From: G963555815 sp965249615 [NCBI: bacterium]
GTDB lineage: Bacteria > UBA8248 > JACPRG01
Direction of reading: 5' to 3'
Length of the DNA: 64,000 bases
Assembly (NCBI GenBank): GCA_965249615.1
Contig: CBDFMI010000005.1
Span: 558,001-622,000, forward strand
In this document: positions 1 to 10,926 of the stretch, piece by piece
Position numbering within the stretch: position 1 is the first letter of the stretch
How the letters are laid out: each line of letters starts with the position of its first letter
Notes under the pieces: generated by a model
The model's input: only the letters and a program-made list of their open reading frames with translations
What the model was told of the DNA's origin: nothing
Databases searched by the model: none
Made by a program: the position numbers and the translations under genes

Positions 1-1173
1 CTGACTCACATGGTCCTGGACGGCCTCTTGAGTCTTCAGCCCGTTCCCGGTGATAGAGATGACCGTTAGGTCGTCGGGACGGATCCTCCCCTGCTCCACC
101 AGCTTCTTGGTCACGCCGACGGTCACCCCGCCGGCCGTCTCCGTGAAGATCCCCTCGGTTTCGGCGAGGAGCTGTATCCCCTCAATGAGTTCGGGGTCGC
201 TGACATCCTCTCCGTAACCCTCGCTCTCTCGGACCGTCTGGATCCCGTAGTAGCCGTCGGCGGGGTTTCCGATGGCGATGGATTTCGCAATGGTCTGGGG
301 TCGAACAGGTCGGAAGAAATCGGCGCCCTCCTTGATGGCTGTCGTGACGGGAGAGCAGCCCGTGGCCTGTGCCGCGTGGACCCGGGTTTTGACCTCATCC
401 ACCAGACCCAGGGCCTTAAACTCCTTCATCGCCTTCCACACCTTCGTGATGAGAGAGCTCCCCGCGACGGGGACCACGATGTGGTCAGGGGTCCGCCAGC
501 CGAGCTGCTCCATCACCTCATAGGTGAAGGTTTTTGAGCCATCCCCGTAATATGGACGAAGGTTGATGTTGACAAACGCCCAGCGATAGTTGCCCGCAAT
601 CTCACTGCAAAGGCGGTTCACGTCGTCATAGACCCCTTTCACGCCGATGAGCGTGGGCCCGTAGACCAGGGTCCCGAGCACCTTGGCCACCTCCAAGTCG
701 TCCGGTATGAAGATATAGCTCTTCAGGTTGGCCTCGGCGGCCTGGGCCGCCACCGCATTGGCCAGGTTTCCCGTCGAGGCACAGGCCACCGTATCGAAGC
801 CAAACTCCTTGGCCTTGGTGATGGCGACTGCGACAACCCGGTCTTTGAAGGAGAGGGTGGGCGCGCAGACACTGTCGTTCTTGATATAGAGACGCCGAAG
901 ACCGAGGGCTTCGCCGAGATTCTGCGCCCGCACCAGGGGCGTCATCCCCACGCTGAGACCCACGGTGGGCTCACCGTCGATGGGAAGGAGGTCCCGGTAG
1001 CGCCAGATGCTGGGGGGGCCCGCCTCGATCTGCTCCCGGGAGATCTTTTTGGCGATGGTCGCGTAGTCGTAGACGACTTCCAGGGGGCCAAAGCAGAATT
1101 CACAGACGTGGATCGGCTCCTTGGGATATTCCCGGCGACATTCCTTGCATTGTAGCCCCAGGACATGACCCAC
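1..1173 (-). CDS. thrC: Threonine synthase, 3' end cut off by the window edge
   Basis: PLP enzyme converting O-phosphohomoserine to threonine. The frame is open for 391 codons from a GTG at 1173 to the window edge. It has an N-terminal zinc-ribbon-like pair of CxxC motifs (C9/C12, C24/C27), as in the bacterial/archaeal class of the enzyme, the PLP lysine in S-F-K-D-R (K110), a phosphate-binding A-S-T-G-N loop, and S-I-T-G-N-G-L-K close to the visible end. Only a few C-terminal residues should be missing. The GTG is chosen because V-G-H-V-L-G-L matches the usual family start and GGAAGGGG lies 11 bases upstream; no ATG is available in this frame. ilvA, which consumes threonine, is elsewhere in the window. 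Confidence 0.93.
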   Translation of the reverse strand, partial: MGHVLGLQCKECRREYPKEPIHVCEFCFGPLEVVYDYATIAKKISREQIEAGPPSIWRYRDLLPIDGEPTVGLSVGMTPLVRAQNLGEALGLRRLYIKNDSVCAPTLSFKDRVVAVAITKAKEFGFDTVACASTGNLANAVAAQAAEANLKSYIFIPDDLEVAKVLGTLVYGPTLIGVKGVYDDVNRLCSEIAGNYRWAFVNINLRPYYGDGSKTFTYEVMEQLGWRTPDHIVVPVAGSSLITKVWKAMKEFKALGLVDEVKTRVHAAQATGCSPVTTAIKEGADFFRPVRPQTIAKSIAIGNPADGYYGIQTVRESEGYGEDVSDPELIEGIQLLAETEGIFTETAGGVTVGVTKKLVEQGRIRPDDLTVISITGNGLKTQEAVQDHVSQ

Positions 1174-1480
1174 TGGCTTGACTACCCCTTCCGAGAGCTC
1201 GCCTAGGCGGGCGGGCTAAAAGCTTCTCGCATCCGTGCGGGAAGGCTGATTGACTTGCGCACAAGAGCCCGGACTTTTCGAGTTGGCGCGCCTCCTACCA
1301 TTATTATATTAATTTATTGGGCTCAAAATTCAATCCCACCCTCACCCCGTTTGCCGGGGGCCCTTCCTTTTGGCTATCATGGAGGACTCCGAAAGCCTCG
1401 GGATTTCCGAGAAACGGCCCTTTGACAGACCCCCTGGAGGGCCCTTTTGGTTCACTTCATGAGGAGAAGAGCGGTCCAAG
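1174..1480. promoter_or_regulatory. Divergent thrC/thiD intergenic region with A+T-rich core
   Basis: Gap of 307 bases between divergent genes. The only distinctive part is an A+T-rich core at about 1300-1320. On the minus strand a perfect TATAAT lies at 1303-1308 and could serve thrC, although its best -35 is weak and 19 bases away. On the plus strand TTGGCG (1283-1288), a 16-base spacer and TATATT (1305-1310) could serve thiD. The two candidates overlap. No riboswitch, TPP element or terminator is recognisable. Confidence 0.4.
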
Positions 1481-2281
1481 ATGGGTCCCCCCCTTCCCTC
1501 AGCGCTCACTATCGCGGGCTCCGACTCGGGAGGCGGGGCCGGCATCCAGGCGGACCTCAAGACGTTTACCGTCCTGGGGGTCTTCGGGGCCTCGGTCCTC
1601 ACAGCCCTCACGGCTCAAAATACGCTCGGAGTCCAGGCCGTCCACGCTGTCCCTCCCGATTTCGTCGCTCAGCAGATGGACTCCGTTCTCACTGACATTC
1701 CCATCCGGGCGGCCAAGACGGGGATGCTGGTCGACGCCGCCATCGTCGAGGTGGTGGCGGAAAAAATCAGACAATACCAAGTGCGCCCCCTGGTGGTGGA
1801 CCCCGTCATGGTGGCGAAGTCAGGAGACCGTCTTCTGGCTGACGGAGCCGAGCAGGCCCTCATCCGGGAGCTCCTGCCCCTCGCCACCCTCGTGACGCCA
1901 AACCTGGGCGAGGCGGAACTCTTGCTCGGGAGCCCGGTGCGAGACCTCCCGGCCATGCGGGAGGCCGCAAAGCGTCTCCTCAACTTCGGCTGCGGGGCCG
2001 TTCTCGTCAAGGGTGGCCACCTCCCCGAGGGGGCCACCGACGTCCTGTACGACGGAAAGGAGGTCACCGAGTTCCCCGCCCCCCATCTCAACACCCAAAA
2101 CACCCATGGGACCGGCTGCACCCTCTCGGCGGCCGTCGCGGGATATCTGGCCCAGGCGCTTTCTCTTCGCGAGGCCGTTCGGGCGGCGAAGGAGTTCATC
2201 GCCGAGGCTATTGCCAAAGCCCCCGAAGGGCTCGGGGCTGGTCATGGCCCACTCCATCACATGCACCGGATCCGACCCTGA
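1481..2281 (+). CDS. thiD: Hydroxymethylpyrimidine/phosphomethylpyrimidine kinase
   Basis: Phosphorylates HMP and HMP-P to give HMP-PP, the pyrimidine half of thiamine. The 266-residue length is typical of stand-alone ThiD. Visible motifs are the N-terminal [13 protein letters not shown] loop (about residue 13) and the C-terminal [10 protein letters not shown] anion-hole motif with the catalytic Cys. GAGGAGAAG lies 11 bases before the ATG. The gene downstream follows after 31 bases with its own Shine-Dalgarno, so the two may be co-transcribed. No other thiamine gene and no TPP riboswitch were seen nearby. Confidence 0.95.
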   Translation: MGPPLPSALTIAGSDSGGGAGIQADLKTFTVLGVFGASVLTALTAQNTLGVQAVHAVPPDFVAQQMDSVLTDIPIRAAKTGMLVDAAIVEVVAEKIRQYQVRPLVVDPVMVAKSGDRLLADGAEQALIRELLPLATLVTPNLGEAELLLGSPVRDLPAMREAAKRLLNFGCGAVLVKGGHLPEGATDVLYDGKEVTEFPAPHLNTQNTHGTGCTLSAAVAGYLAQALSLREAVRAAKEFIAEAIAKAPEGLGAGHGPLHHMHRIRP

Positions 2282-2312
2282 ACCGGATCCCTCATCTCTC
2301 ACAGGAGGCGCT

Positions 2313-2756
2313 ATGGACCGAGATGAAGCCCTGAAATTTCTTGAGGGAAATCACCGGGGGGTGTTGGCCGTCGTGGGCAGGGGCGGAAACCCTCATCTCT
2401 CGCCTATCTTCTTCGCCCTCATGGACGGGAAGATCCAAATCTCCTCTGCCTGGGACCGGGTGAAAACGAAACACTTGAAGCAAGACCCGAGGGCCTCCCT
2501 GTGCGTCCTCACAGAGGAGTTCCATCCTTACCTCACCGTGGAGGGGAAGATAGACTTGCTCTCAGATCCGGATGGGAGAAAGAATTTCGATCTCTATCAG
2601 GCCATCACGGGGGGGCCGCCTGAAAACCTCGCGGAATATTTTGAGGCAATGAAGCGGGAGAAAAGGCTGGTCTATGAAATGACGATTGAGGGGATGTACC
2701 CTCTGGAAAACCAAATCCCGGCTACAATCTTTGAGATGTCGTTTTTAAATTTTTAA
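2313..2756 (+). CDS. PPOX-class (pyridoxamine 5'-phosphate oxidase-like) flavin-binding protein
   Basis: A 147-residue protein resembling the split-barrel PPOX/F420-or-FMN-dependent oxidoreductase family: a short N-terminal helix, L-A-V-V-G-R-G-G-N-P-H-L-S-P-I-F-F strand region, S-S-A-W-D-R-V-K-T-K-H-L cofactor-binding segment and a D-P-R-A-S-L-C-V-L strand. The ATG at 2313 is preceded by ACAGGAGGCG. A longer upstream frame overlaps thiD and is not credible. The substrate cannot be told from sequence; F420, FMN and heme have all been found in this fold. The 3' end overlaps the convergent ppiD stop by four bases. Confidence 0.75.
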   Translation: MDRDEALKFLEGNHRGVLAVVGRGGNPHLSPIFFALMDGKIQISSAWDRVKTKHLKQDPRASLCVLTEEFHPYLTVEGKIDLLSDPDGRKNFDLYQAITGGPPENLAEYFEAMKREKRLVYEMTIEGMYPLENQIPATIFEMSFLNF

Positions 2757-4669
2757 AGTTGAAGCAAAAACCCCGGCGAGATGTCCACCTCGGCACGGGT
2801 CCTCGCGTTCTCAAGCCACTGTTCGTAAATCACTCGTTTCTTGTTCTCCAGGATCTGGCTTCGAAAAGTCTCTATCTCGTCTCCGTTCTCGGCAAGCTTT
2901 AAAAGGTCTGCCCGACGGCGTTCCCCCAAGACAAACACAAGTCTGTCGCCTTCCAGCACTATCTCGGCGGCACCGCCCTCTTCCAGACCAAAGGCCACCT
3001 GGTAAAAATCGTTTCCGGGGCTCAGGTCAGGGACGTCATCCGATCGGCGGAAAAGGGGTGTTTCCTGAACAGCGAGCCCCAGATTACTTGCTGCCTGGTC
3101 AAGACTCTCTCCGACCTGGATAGACGCCACCAGCTCCTCTGCCCTGTCAGCGGCCTGGTTTTCCCCTTCGACCCGCCGCCAGACTTTTTCTACATCCTCC
3201 CGAACTTCCTCCAGGGGTGGAAACCGGGAGGCCGCCTCATCCACGAGACGGATGAGATACCATCCACCTTCCCCCTCGACGGGCTCTCCCACTTCACCCT
3301 TGGTCAGCTGGAAGGCCGCGGTCGCCACTGCCTGTGAATCGGGAAGGAGAAGGCCCTCCCCGCCCGCCGAGAAGAAGTCAGAAGTCACCCGCTTGAGACC
3401 CGGACTCTCGGGAAAACCATCAAAGCGTTGCCCCTCATCCACGTTGAACAACACCTGGTCGATCAGGTCTCGGGCCGCCTCGTCAGCCTGGGTGGACCGA
3501 AGGATATCCAAGATGGTGGCCCTGACCTCCTCCAGAGGCTGGGCGCCCTCGGACTGGATCTCCTCCAGTTGAATGAGGTGGAAGCCGAAGCGGCTCTGGA
3601 TGGGGCCACGGACTTCACCCACCTCCATGTTGAAGGCCGCCTCCTCAAAGGCCGGGTCGAATTCCCCGCGGCGGAAGAAACCCAGATCTCCCCCCTCGTC
3701 CCTGTTGGGGTCTTCAGAGTGGATCTTGGCGAGGGCCACGAAATCGCCGCCCTCTTGGATCTCCTCCAAGACGGCCTCGGCCTTTTCCTGGATCTCGGAA
3801 GTCCTGTCAGGGCCAGTCTCCGGAGCCATCTTGAAAAGAATGTGCCGGGCCCGGCGACGCTCAGGCTGCTGGTAATCCGACTGACGGAACTCGTAGTAGC
3901 GGGTCACGTCTTCGTCCGCGACCTCAACCTCTCCTTCGAGTTCCAAGACGTCGGCGAAGTAATACTCAATTTTAACCTTTCGGGGCTCCCTAAACTCTTC
4001 CTTGCGTTCCTCATGGAGGTCTTTGAGCGCCTGCTCATTGGGGGCTACGGATGAGTCCAAGTCTTCCGCTGGAAGCCGGATATACCGAACCTTGATCCGC
4101 TCGTTGTTCCAGAGATAGGCCTCCTCCAGCTCGGCGGGCAAAAGCCTGACCCCATTGAGGATGAGGCCTTCCAGCCTCTGGATCAGAAGGGCCTCCCGCT
4201 GTCCCTCCTCAAAAACCTCGGGCTGGATACGGCTGTGGCGAAGGGCCTGAAGATAGAGATTTCGATCAAAGCGGCCCAGCCGCTGAAACTGTGGGAGTGA
4301 ACTGATGGCCCTCGCCACCTCGGCGTCCGAGATTTCCAGGCCCGCCTGGCGCGCCTCGATGAGCTGCACCCGAACCGCGACCAAGCTATCCAGGGCACGC
4401 CTTCCAAGCTGAAGCTGGGAGGCGAGCTGGTCGTCAAATGAGTTCCCGTAAAGCCGGCGGTAGAGGTTATAAGTCCTTTGGTAGGCCTCATGATACTCGG
4501 TGAGGAAGATGTCCTCTCCTCCAACAGATGCCACCACATCTCTACTCGCTGTGTGATAGGGCCGGTGGAGGGCATTCCAGCCGAAAAAGCCAACGAAGCT
4601 CATGGCCACCATCAAGAGGAGACCCTTGACGGCCCAGGAGTTAGCCCAACCCCTCATGTATCTCAGCAT
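2753..4669 (-). CDS. ppiD: PpiD/SurA-like membrane-anchored peptidyl-prolyl isomerase
   Basis: Periplasmic folding chaperone tethered to the inner membrane. The 638 residues begin with a short basic segment and one membrane anchor (about residues 12-32, rich in L, V, M and F), then a SurA-N-type helical chaperone region, then a parvulin/PPIC domain (about residues 270-390, with R-A-R-H-I-L-F, G-G-D-L-G-F-F and F-G-F-H-L-I motifs). A second degenerate parvulin-like stretch follows. Length and architecture match PpiD (E. coli about 620) better than soluble SurA. G-rich SD GGGGGGA lies shortly upstream of the ATG. It is divergent from mreB across a 259-base gap. Confidence 0.85.
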   Translation of the reverse strand: MLRYMRGWANSWAVKGLLLMVAMSFVGFFGWNALHRPYHTASRDVVASVGGEDIFLTEYHEAYQRTYNLYRRLYGNSFDDQLASQLQLGRRALDSLVAVRVQLIEARQAGLEISDAEVARAISSLPQFQRLGRFDRNLYLQALRHSRIQPEVFEEGQREALLIQRLEGLILNGVRLLPAELEEAYLWNNERIKVRYIRLPAEDLDSSVAPNEQALKDLHEERKEEFREPRKVKIEYYFADVLELEGEVEVADEDVTRYYEFRQSDYQQPERRRARHILFKMAPETGPDRTSEIQEKAEAVLEEIQEGGDFVALAKIHSEDPNRDEGGDLGFFRRGEFDPAFEEAAFNMEVGEVRGPIQSRFGFHLIQLEEIQSEGAQPLEEVRATILDILRSTQADEAARDLIDQVLFNVDEGQRFDGFPESPGLKRVTSDFFSAGGEGLLLPDSQAVATAAFQLTKGEVGEPVEGEGGWYLIRLVDEAASRFPPLEEVREDVEKVWRRVEGENQAADRAEELVASIQVGESLDQAASNLGLAVQETPLFRRSDDVPDLSPGNDFYQVAFGLEEGGAAEIVLEGDRLVFVLGERRRADLLKLAENGDEIETFRSQILENKKRVIYEQWLENARTRAEVDISPGFLLQL

Positions 4670-4829
4670 GGATATTCCCCCCGCTATGACTCATCCTAAA
4701 GGCGATTTGAGATTAGCGTAGGATAACCCTCCCGGCGCTGCAACCCTTTTCTTGCAGGCCCGCGGGAGCCCCCTTCGCAGGAGATCTCCAGGGGGACAAC
4801 AAAAAAGCTTGCTTTTTCGAATCTATTTC

Positions 4830-4858
4830 TTGAACTGCCCGGCCTTTTGGCCTAGAAT
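4830..4858 (+). promoter_or_regulatory. Sigma70-type promoter for mreBCD-mrdA-rodA
   Basis: TTGAAC (4830-4835), a 17-base spacer and TAGAAT (4853-4858) give a close match to the sigma70 consensus about 70 bases upstream of mreB. The position in the divergent ppiD/mreB gap and the absence of any other strong hexamers make it the best candidate for the five-gene operon. Confidence 0.6.
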
Positions 4859-4895
4859 TAATTGGTTTTCGAGGTGGGAGGTTGGGTCTCTCTGA

Positions 4896-5951
<1,056 letters not shown>

Positions 5952-5965
5952 CACAGAGGCCTCAA

Positions 5966-6781
5966 ATGAAACGGCCTCCTAATCGGCGTCAGGACATCAT
6001 CTTGCTCCTGGGGCTTTTTCTCCTCACTTTCACGAGCATGACAGTCCACCTCCGCTGGCAAGATGCGACCAGCCCCGCCAGCAGAGTCGTCCTGGAGTTC
6101 TTCGGAACCCTTCAGGCCTGGGGCCAAAAGCCCATTGGGGCCCTGAGTGGTTTCTTCGGGAATTTCACCAGCGCTCAGACCCTTCGGGAAGAGAACGACA
6201 GGCTTCAGACCGAGGTGGAGCGTCTTCAACAGGTCCAAAGCCAGTTCGAAGAGTTTCGGCTTCGCCACAACCGCTTACAAGCCCTCCTGGATTTTCAAGA
6301 GACCTCCAAGTTGAAGACGGTGGCAGCGTCCGTCATCGGACGGGACGCCACCAATTGGTCCAGGACCATCACCCTCGACCGGGGCTCCGGGGCGGGGCTC
6401 GCGGAGAACATGCCGGTCATCACCCATGAGGGAATCGTAGGACACCTCATCCTCGTCAGCGGCTCCAAGTCTCAGGCCCTCCTGATCTCAGACCATCGGG
6501 GTGCTGTGGACTCCCTCATCCAGAGGTCCCGGGCCAGCGGGGTCTTTGTGTCCACCCCTCAAGGGGCGGGGCATCTGAAGTACGTGCCCGAGGACGTAGA
6601 GGTGAAGCCTGGGGACATTGTGATTTCTTCGGGCCTCGGCGACCTCTATCCAAAGGGGCTGGTGGTGGGAAAGGTGGAGACGGTGAAACAGAACGGGGAT
6701 GGGCTCTTTCAGAGCGTGGAGGTGGCACCGGCCGTGGATTTCTCCCGGTTGGAAGATGTCCTCGTTGTCCTAACACCCTGA
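5966..6781 (+). CDS. mreC: Rod shape-determining protein MreC
   Basis: Bitopic inner-membrane scaffold linking MreB, MreD, PBP2 and RodA. The 271 residues comprise a short cytoplasmic tail, one membrane segment (about residues 10-28), a periplasmic coiled coil (about 70-112, rich in E, Q and L heptads) and the beta-barrel MreC domain with G-R-D-A-T-N-W, D-R-G-S-G-A and G-L-G-D-L-Y-P-K-G-L-V-V-G motifs. It begins 14 bases after mreB and ends 8 bases before mreD. Confidence 0.95.
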   Translation: MKRPPNRRQDIILLLGLFLLTFTSMTVHLRWQDATSPASRVVLEFFGTLQAWGQKPIGALSGFFGNFTSAQTLREENDRLQTEVERLQQVQSQFEEFRLRHNRLQALLDFQETSKLKTVAASVIGRDATNWSRTITLDRGSGAGLAENMPVITHEGIVGHLILVSGSKSQALLISDHRGAVDSLIQRSRASGVFVSTPQGAGHLKYVPEDVEVKPGDIVISSGLGDLYPKGLVVGKVETVKQNGDGLFQSVEVAPAVDFSRLEDVLVVLTP

Positions 6782-6789
6782 GTTCATAG

Positions 6790-7320
6790 ATGATCATTGT
6801 CTACACCGGCCTTGTTGTCCTGATCGCCATTGTCTTTCAGACCACCGTCGCAGAGTATTTCCTGGAAACCGTTGGGGCGAAACCCGATCTTCTGCTTGTC
6901 CTGGCCTTCGTCCTGGGTCTCATGCGGGGCAAAAGGGGGGGAGCCACCTTAGGCTGCCTCCTGGGCTTCTTGCAAGACATCATGTCTGGAGGCCTCCTCG
7001 GCATCAACGCTCTCTCTAAGGGCCTCATCGGTTTTGGGGCGGGGGCCTTTAGGAGAGACCTGATGTTTTTCCACCCGCTGGGCCAGGCCTTCATCTTCGC
7101 CCTGGCCACCGCCTTTGACACCGCTTTAAACCTCATTCTGAGCTTTCTCCTCTCTCCCCTGCCTGGCGGGATCCAAGGGATAACAGGGGTCCTCTTAAGG
7201 CTCATGGTCCTGCACGCCGTGATAGGTCCCCCTATCCTCTGGATCTTTGGCCGCTTGGAGTCCCGCTGGACTGATCGTGAGGGAGTCAGGGGGCCTGCGC
7301 CCCTTCGGAAACGAGGATGA
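6790..7320 (+). CDS. mreD: Rod shape-determining protein MreD
   Basis: Small polytopic inner-membrane protein (176 residues) with about five hydrophobic segments. The K-P-D-L-L-L-V-L-A-F segment and the G-F-L-Q-D-I-M-S-G-G-L-L-G-I-N-A-L loop are characteristic of MreD. Its TGA overlaps the mrdA ATG (ATGA), which implies translational coupling. MreD sequences are poorly conserved, so operon position is a large part of the assignment. Confidence 0.93.
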   Translation: MIIVYTGLVVLIAIVFQTTVAEYFLETVGAKPDLLLVLAFVLGLMRGKRGGATLGCLLGFLQDIMSGGLLGINALSKGLIGFGAGAFRRDLMFFHPLGQAFIFALATAFDTALNLILSFLLSPLPGGIQGITGVLLRLMVLHAVIGPPILWIFGRLESRWTDREGVRGPAPLRKRG

Positions 7321-9181
7321 GACTCGGCCTACGGAAATACGGACAACCTCTCCCAAGCGGGGTGAAAAGCGGCATCTTTTTCCTCGCGACGGTTTCGCTG
7401 ATCTGTTTTGGCCTCCTTGTGATTCGGCTCTGGTCTCTCCAGGTCATCCGCGGGGGGAGTTTCGCCAGCGCTCGGAGAACAACCGGATCAGCACCCAAGT
7501 CATCCCGAGCCCGCGGGGGCTCATCCTGGACCGAAAGGGCGAGGTCCTGGCAACCAGTCGCCCTGCCTTCCACCTCGCCTTGCTTCCCCATGCCATCCCG
7601 GACCTCCCCGGGACTCTGGAGCTCCTTGGGCCTCAAGTCGGGCTGGATATGGAGAAGACCCGGGCCAGGCTTGAACGGGCCAACGCCTTTAAACCAGTCG
7701 TCATTCGGCACGATATTTCGCGCCAGGCCGTCGCCTATTTGGAGGAGCACCGCCTTCAGTTCCCGGGCGTCCTCCTTCAGGTGGAACCCATTCGCAACTA
7801 CCCCACCAAGGTCCAGCCCGCCCATGTGCTCGGCTATGTGGGAGAGGTGAACGAAGCCGAAATCCGACAGAAGGACCGGTCATACCGGTTGGGAGATTTC
7901 GTTGGCCGGCAGGGGCTAGAACGGGATTTTGAGGATTTCCTCCGTGGGGTCCCGGGCAAGCGCCTGGTCGAGGTGGACGCCCTCGGGCGAGAGCAAAGGG
8001 TCCTCAAGGAGCAACCCTACGGCCCTGGAAAGAACTTGATCCTGACGCTCGATGCTTCCCTTCAAGAAAAGGCGGAGAGCTTGCTCGGAGACAAGCCGGG
8101 AGCCATCATCGCCGTGGACCCCCGAAACGGAGAGGTCCTGGCCATGGCGAGCCATCCCCGCTTTGACCCCAACGCCTTCGCAGGGGGCATATCGACCAAA
8201 GCCTGGAAGGAGCTCACCTCAGACACCCTGCACCCCTTGGAGGATCGGGCCACCCGCGGCCAGTATCCCCCTGGCTCTGTCTTCAAGATCGCGGTGGCGG
8301 CTGCGGCCCTGCAAGAGGGCGCGATAGAAGAGGACGAAAAACTCTTCTGTCCGGGCCATCTGCGGTTCGGGGGGCGGACCTACCGGGACTGGCGCCCCGA
8401 GGGCCACGGATGGGTGAACGTTCACCAGGCCCTCGTCGAGTCCTGCGATGTCTTTTTCTGGAAGGTCGGGCTGCGCCTGGGGATCGACGTCATCGCCAGA
8501 TACGCCCGGGCTTTTGGGCTGGGAGATTCCACGGGCCTTCGGGACCAGGGAGAGAAGGAGGGCATCGTCGCCTCCCGCGAATGGAAACTGGAGAACGTAG
8601 GGGAGCCCTGGTATCCCGGAGAGACCCTCTCGGCCTCCATCGGGCAGGGCTACACCGTGGTGACCCCTATCCAGATGGCGGTCCTCATCGGTGCCGTTGC
8701 CAACGAGGGGACGCTCTACGAACCCCGGATGGTCTTGCGGATCGAGGAACCAGATGGACGGGTAATCCAGACCTTTGAGCCTCAGGTGAGAGGACGTCTT
8801 CCCGTCGAACCCCAATACCTTGACATGATCCGCCGGGGCCTTCGGGGGGTCGTCAACGAGGAGCGCGGGACGGGTTCGCTGGCTCGCATCCAAAATATCC
8901 AGGTGGCTGGAAAGACCGGGACGGCCCAGGTCATCAGGCTGAAGAAAAGGCGTGACCAGAAGGAACAGGAGACCAGGGCCAGAACCCTGCGGGACCACGG
9001 CTGGTTTGTGGCTTTCGCTCCCTATGAAAATGCCACCATCGCTGTGGCCGTCCTTGGAGAACACGGGGGCCTGCCAGGAGGTCGCTACGCTCCCCTAGCG
9101 CGCGAGCTCATCACCCATCACTTGAATGAATCCAAGGAGGGGCCCGAAAGTGAGCCCGCCGGGGAGGAGGGGCACCCCTGA
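7317..9181 (+). CDS. mrdA: Penicillin-binding protein 2 (elongasome transpeptidase), frameshifted as read
   Basis: Class B PBP that cross-links side-wall peptidoglycan with RodA. The natural start is the ATG overlapping the mreD stop; it gives M-R-L-G-L-R-K-Y and a membrane anchor (about residues 18-42). After R-G-G the frame is lost within the G6 run at 7452-7457, and the rest continues one base out of phase with E-F-R-Q-R-S-E-N-N-R. One extra G restores about 621 residues, the family size. The transpeptidase has S-V-F-K (Ser codon at 8276), S-C-D (SxN position) and K-T-G-T (from 8912). It ends in TGATG, overlapping rodA. A single-base sequence error is more likely than real inactivation, since this gene is normally essential. 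Confidence 0.92.
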
Positions 9182-10281
9182 TGATCGACCGGCGCCTGCT
9201 CGCAAATGTGGACTGGGTCCTGGTCGGCACCGTCCTGATCATCTGCTTGACGGGGATCTTCATGGTTTACAGCGCCACCTACACCAAAATTGAGGGGACG
9301 TTGAGCGGGCTCTCTCTTCGCCAGCTATATTGGCTGGGATATGGCTTGGCTGGGCTAACGGTCCTTCTGTTTCTGGACTATCGCCTGTTCCAGCGTTATG
9401 GCTATCTCATTTTTTTCCTGTCTCTGCTTCTGTTGATCTTGGTCCCCATCACCGGACGAATCATCTCGGGGGCACAGCGCTGGCTCACCTTTGGGCCCTT
9501 GCGGGTCCAGCCCGCTGAATTTGCCAAGCTCGCCCTGATCCTGGCCCTGGCCAAGTATCTTTCTGAGACCTCGAGGGAGGCTCCCCTCGGCCTAAGAGAC
9601 CTAGCCCTTCCGGCGTGCTTGATCGGAGTCCCGGCACTCTTGGTGGCCGCCCAACCCGACCTCGGAAGTGCCCTCATGCTGATCTTTCTCGGGGGGTCCA
9701 TCCTGGTCGTCGCCGGGCTTCGCCGGGGAACCCTGTTGACCCTGGCCCTGGGGGGGATGAGCCTTGCGCCCATCGGGTGGTTTTTCCTAAAGGGATACCA
9801 GAAACAGCGGATCTTGACGGTCTTTGGCGGCGGGGATCCCCTAGGGGCTGGCTACCAGAGTCTCCAGTCCAAAATCGCGGTGGGGTCCGGCGGAATCTGG
9901 GGGAAGGGCCTCCTGGCGGGGACCCAGAGCCAGCTCCACTTTCTCCCGGAGCAACACACCGATTTTCTCTTCGCCGTCTTCGCCGAGGAACTGGGTTTCC
10001 TCGCCGTCGCCGCCCTGCTCGCACTCTACTGTCTTCTCATCGTTCGGGGAGCCCAGATCGCCTACCGAAGCCGGGACCTCTTCGGGGCCCTGGTGGCCTT
10101 GGGAGTCGTGGCCTCCATCGGCTTACAAACGATCCTCAACGTGGCCATGACGACGGGTCTCATCCCCATTGTCGGCCTCCCCCTCCCCTTCATGAGCTAT
10201 GGGGGATCGGCCCTCGTCTCCCAACTCCTTGGCGTGGGTCTGCTTCTCAGCATCCGAATGCGCCGTTTCATCAACTACTAA
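9181..10281 (+). CDS. rodA: SEDS peptidoglycan glycosyltransferase RodA
   Basis: Lipid II polymerase of the elongasome, partner of PBP2. The 366 residues form about ten membrane segments. SEDS signatures include R-L-Y-W-L-type early loop, the Q-P-A-E-F-A-K-L segment, A-A-Q-P-D-L-G-S-A, the F-L-P-E-Q-H-T-D-F-L-F-A-V-F-A-E-E-L-G motif and the C-terminal P-F-M-S-Y-G-G-S. Its ATG overlaps the mrdA TGA. It is the last gene of the operon; no strong terminator is seen after it. Confidence 0.97.
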   Translation: MIDRRLLANVDWVLVGTVLIICLTGIFMVYSATYTKIEGTLSGLSLRQLYWLGYGLAGLTVLLFLDYRLFQRYGYLIFFLSLLLLILVPITGRIISGAQRWLTFGPLRVQPAEFAKLALILALAKYLSETSREAPLGLRDLALPACLIGVPALLVAAQPDLGSALMLIFLGGSILVVAGLRRGTLLTLALGGMSLAPIGWFFLKGYQKQRILTVFGGGDPLGAGYQSLQSKIAVGSGGIWGKGLLAGTQSQLHFLPEQHTDFLFAVFAEELGFLAVAALLALYCLLIVRGAQIAYRSRDLFGALVALGVVASIGLQTILNVAMTTGLIPIVGLPLPFMSYGGSALVSQLLGVGLLLSIRMRRFINY

Positions 10282-10427
10282 AATATTTGGACATTACCCA
10301 TAACCCTGCATGTGTTTTAATTTCAGCTGGATGTGGTGGAAAAACATAGAAATTCCCCTGCAATTCACCTTGATCTCATGCTCAGCGACAGGCATATTTA
10401 CAGGGGTGTAAAAAGGGGAGGAGCAAG

Positions 10428-10706
10428 ATGAGAAGGTGGTGGGTTATTGGATTATCGGTTTTGGTCGGTTGCGCATCCCCGCAGGTCGCAATGGTTCATC
10501 TGAAATCTAGGGACATTCAGTATTGTAAGGCGGCTGGTCTAGGCGCAGCACCAGCTATTCTTGCCCAGATATCAGTCACTAACTGCGTAGAACAGCTTGA
10601 GGCTTTGGGTTACAAAAAGGCAGAGGATTTAACAGACGAGGAAAGAGCGGGACTGTCTCCGAAACCAGACCTCTTTGAGGCCGATATTAAGATTGAGAAC
10701 AAATAA
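10428..10706 (+). CDS. Small predicted lipoprotein of unknown function
   Basis: A 92-residue protein with a type II signal peptide: M-R-R, hydrophobic W-V-I-G-L-S-V-L and a lipobox L-V-G-C with the modified cysteine near residue 15. The mature part contains two further cysteines (C-K-A-A-G and T-N-C-V-E) and is otherwise undistinguished; I recognise no domain. GGGGAGGAG sits 5-10 bases before the ATG. The gene and its flanks are richer in A+T than their neighbours, which hints at a different origin. It stands alone between rodA and rng. Confidence 0.7.
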   Translation: MRRWWVIGLSVLVGCASPQVAMVHLKSRDIQYCKAAGLGAAPAILAQISVTNCVEQLEALGYKKAEDLTDEERAGLSPKPDLFEADIKIENK

Positions 10707-10926
10707 AATCCTGGGTTAAAGCCTAAAGGCTTACATTTCAATCCAACCTCCCCCCGATTTCCGGGTAATGTCCAACTAAAACGTCTCTGACCCCCCCCGG
10801 GGGCCCGCTTGACTTTCACAAACCAAGAGCTAACCTTCCTTACAAGTCACCAGGGTATCAACGGGTGCTCTGGCAATGCCCGGGGTGTTGATTGGAGACC
10901 CGTTTTCAATAAGTTGAGAGGATTTT

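Noticed and set aside
7446-7470. Programmed -1 frameshift in mrdA at C-GGG-GGG-A
   Set aside because: The P-site tRNA would mismatch after slipping (CGG), no stimulatory structure stands out, and mrdA homologues are not known to use frameshifting. A missing G is simpler, given the other indels.
10725-10745. AAGCC-TAAA-GGCTT hairpin after the small lipoprotein gene
   Set aside because: Only five pairs and no following T tract, so termination is not supported.
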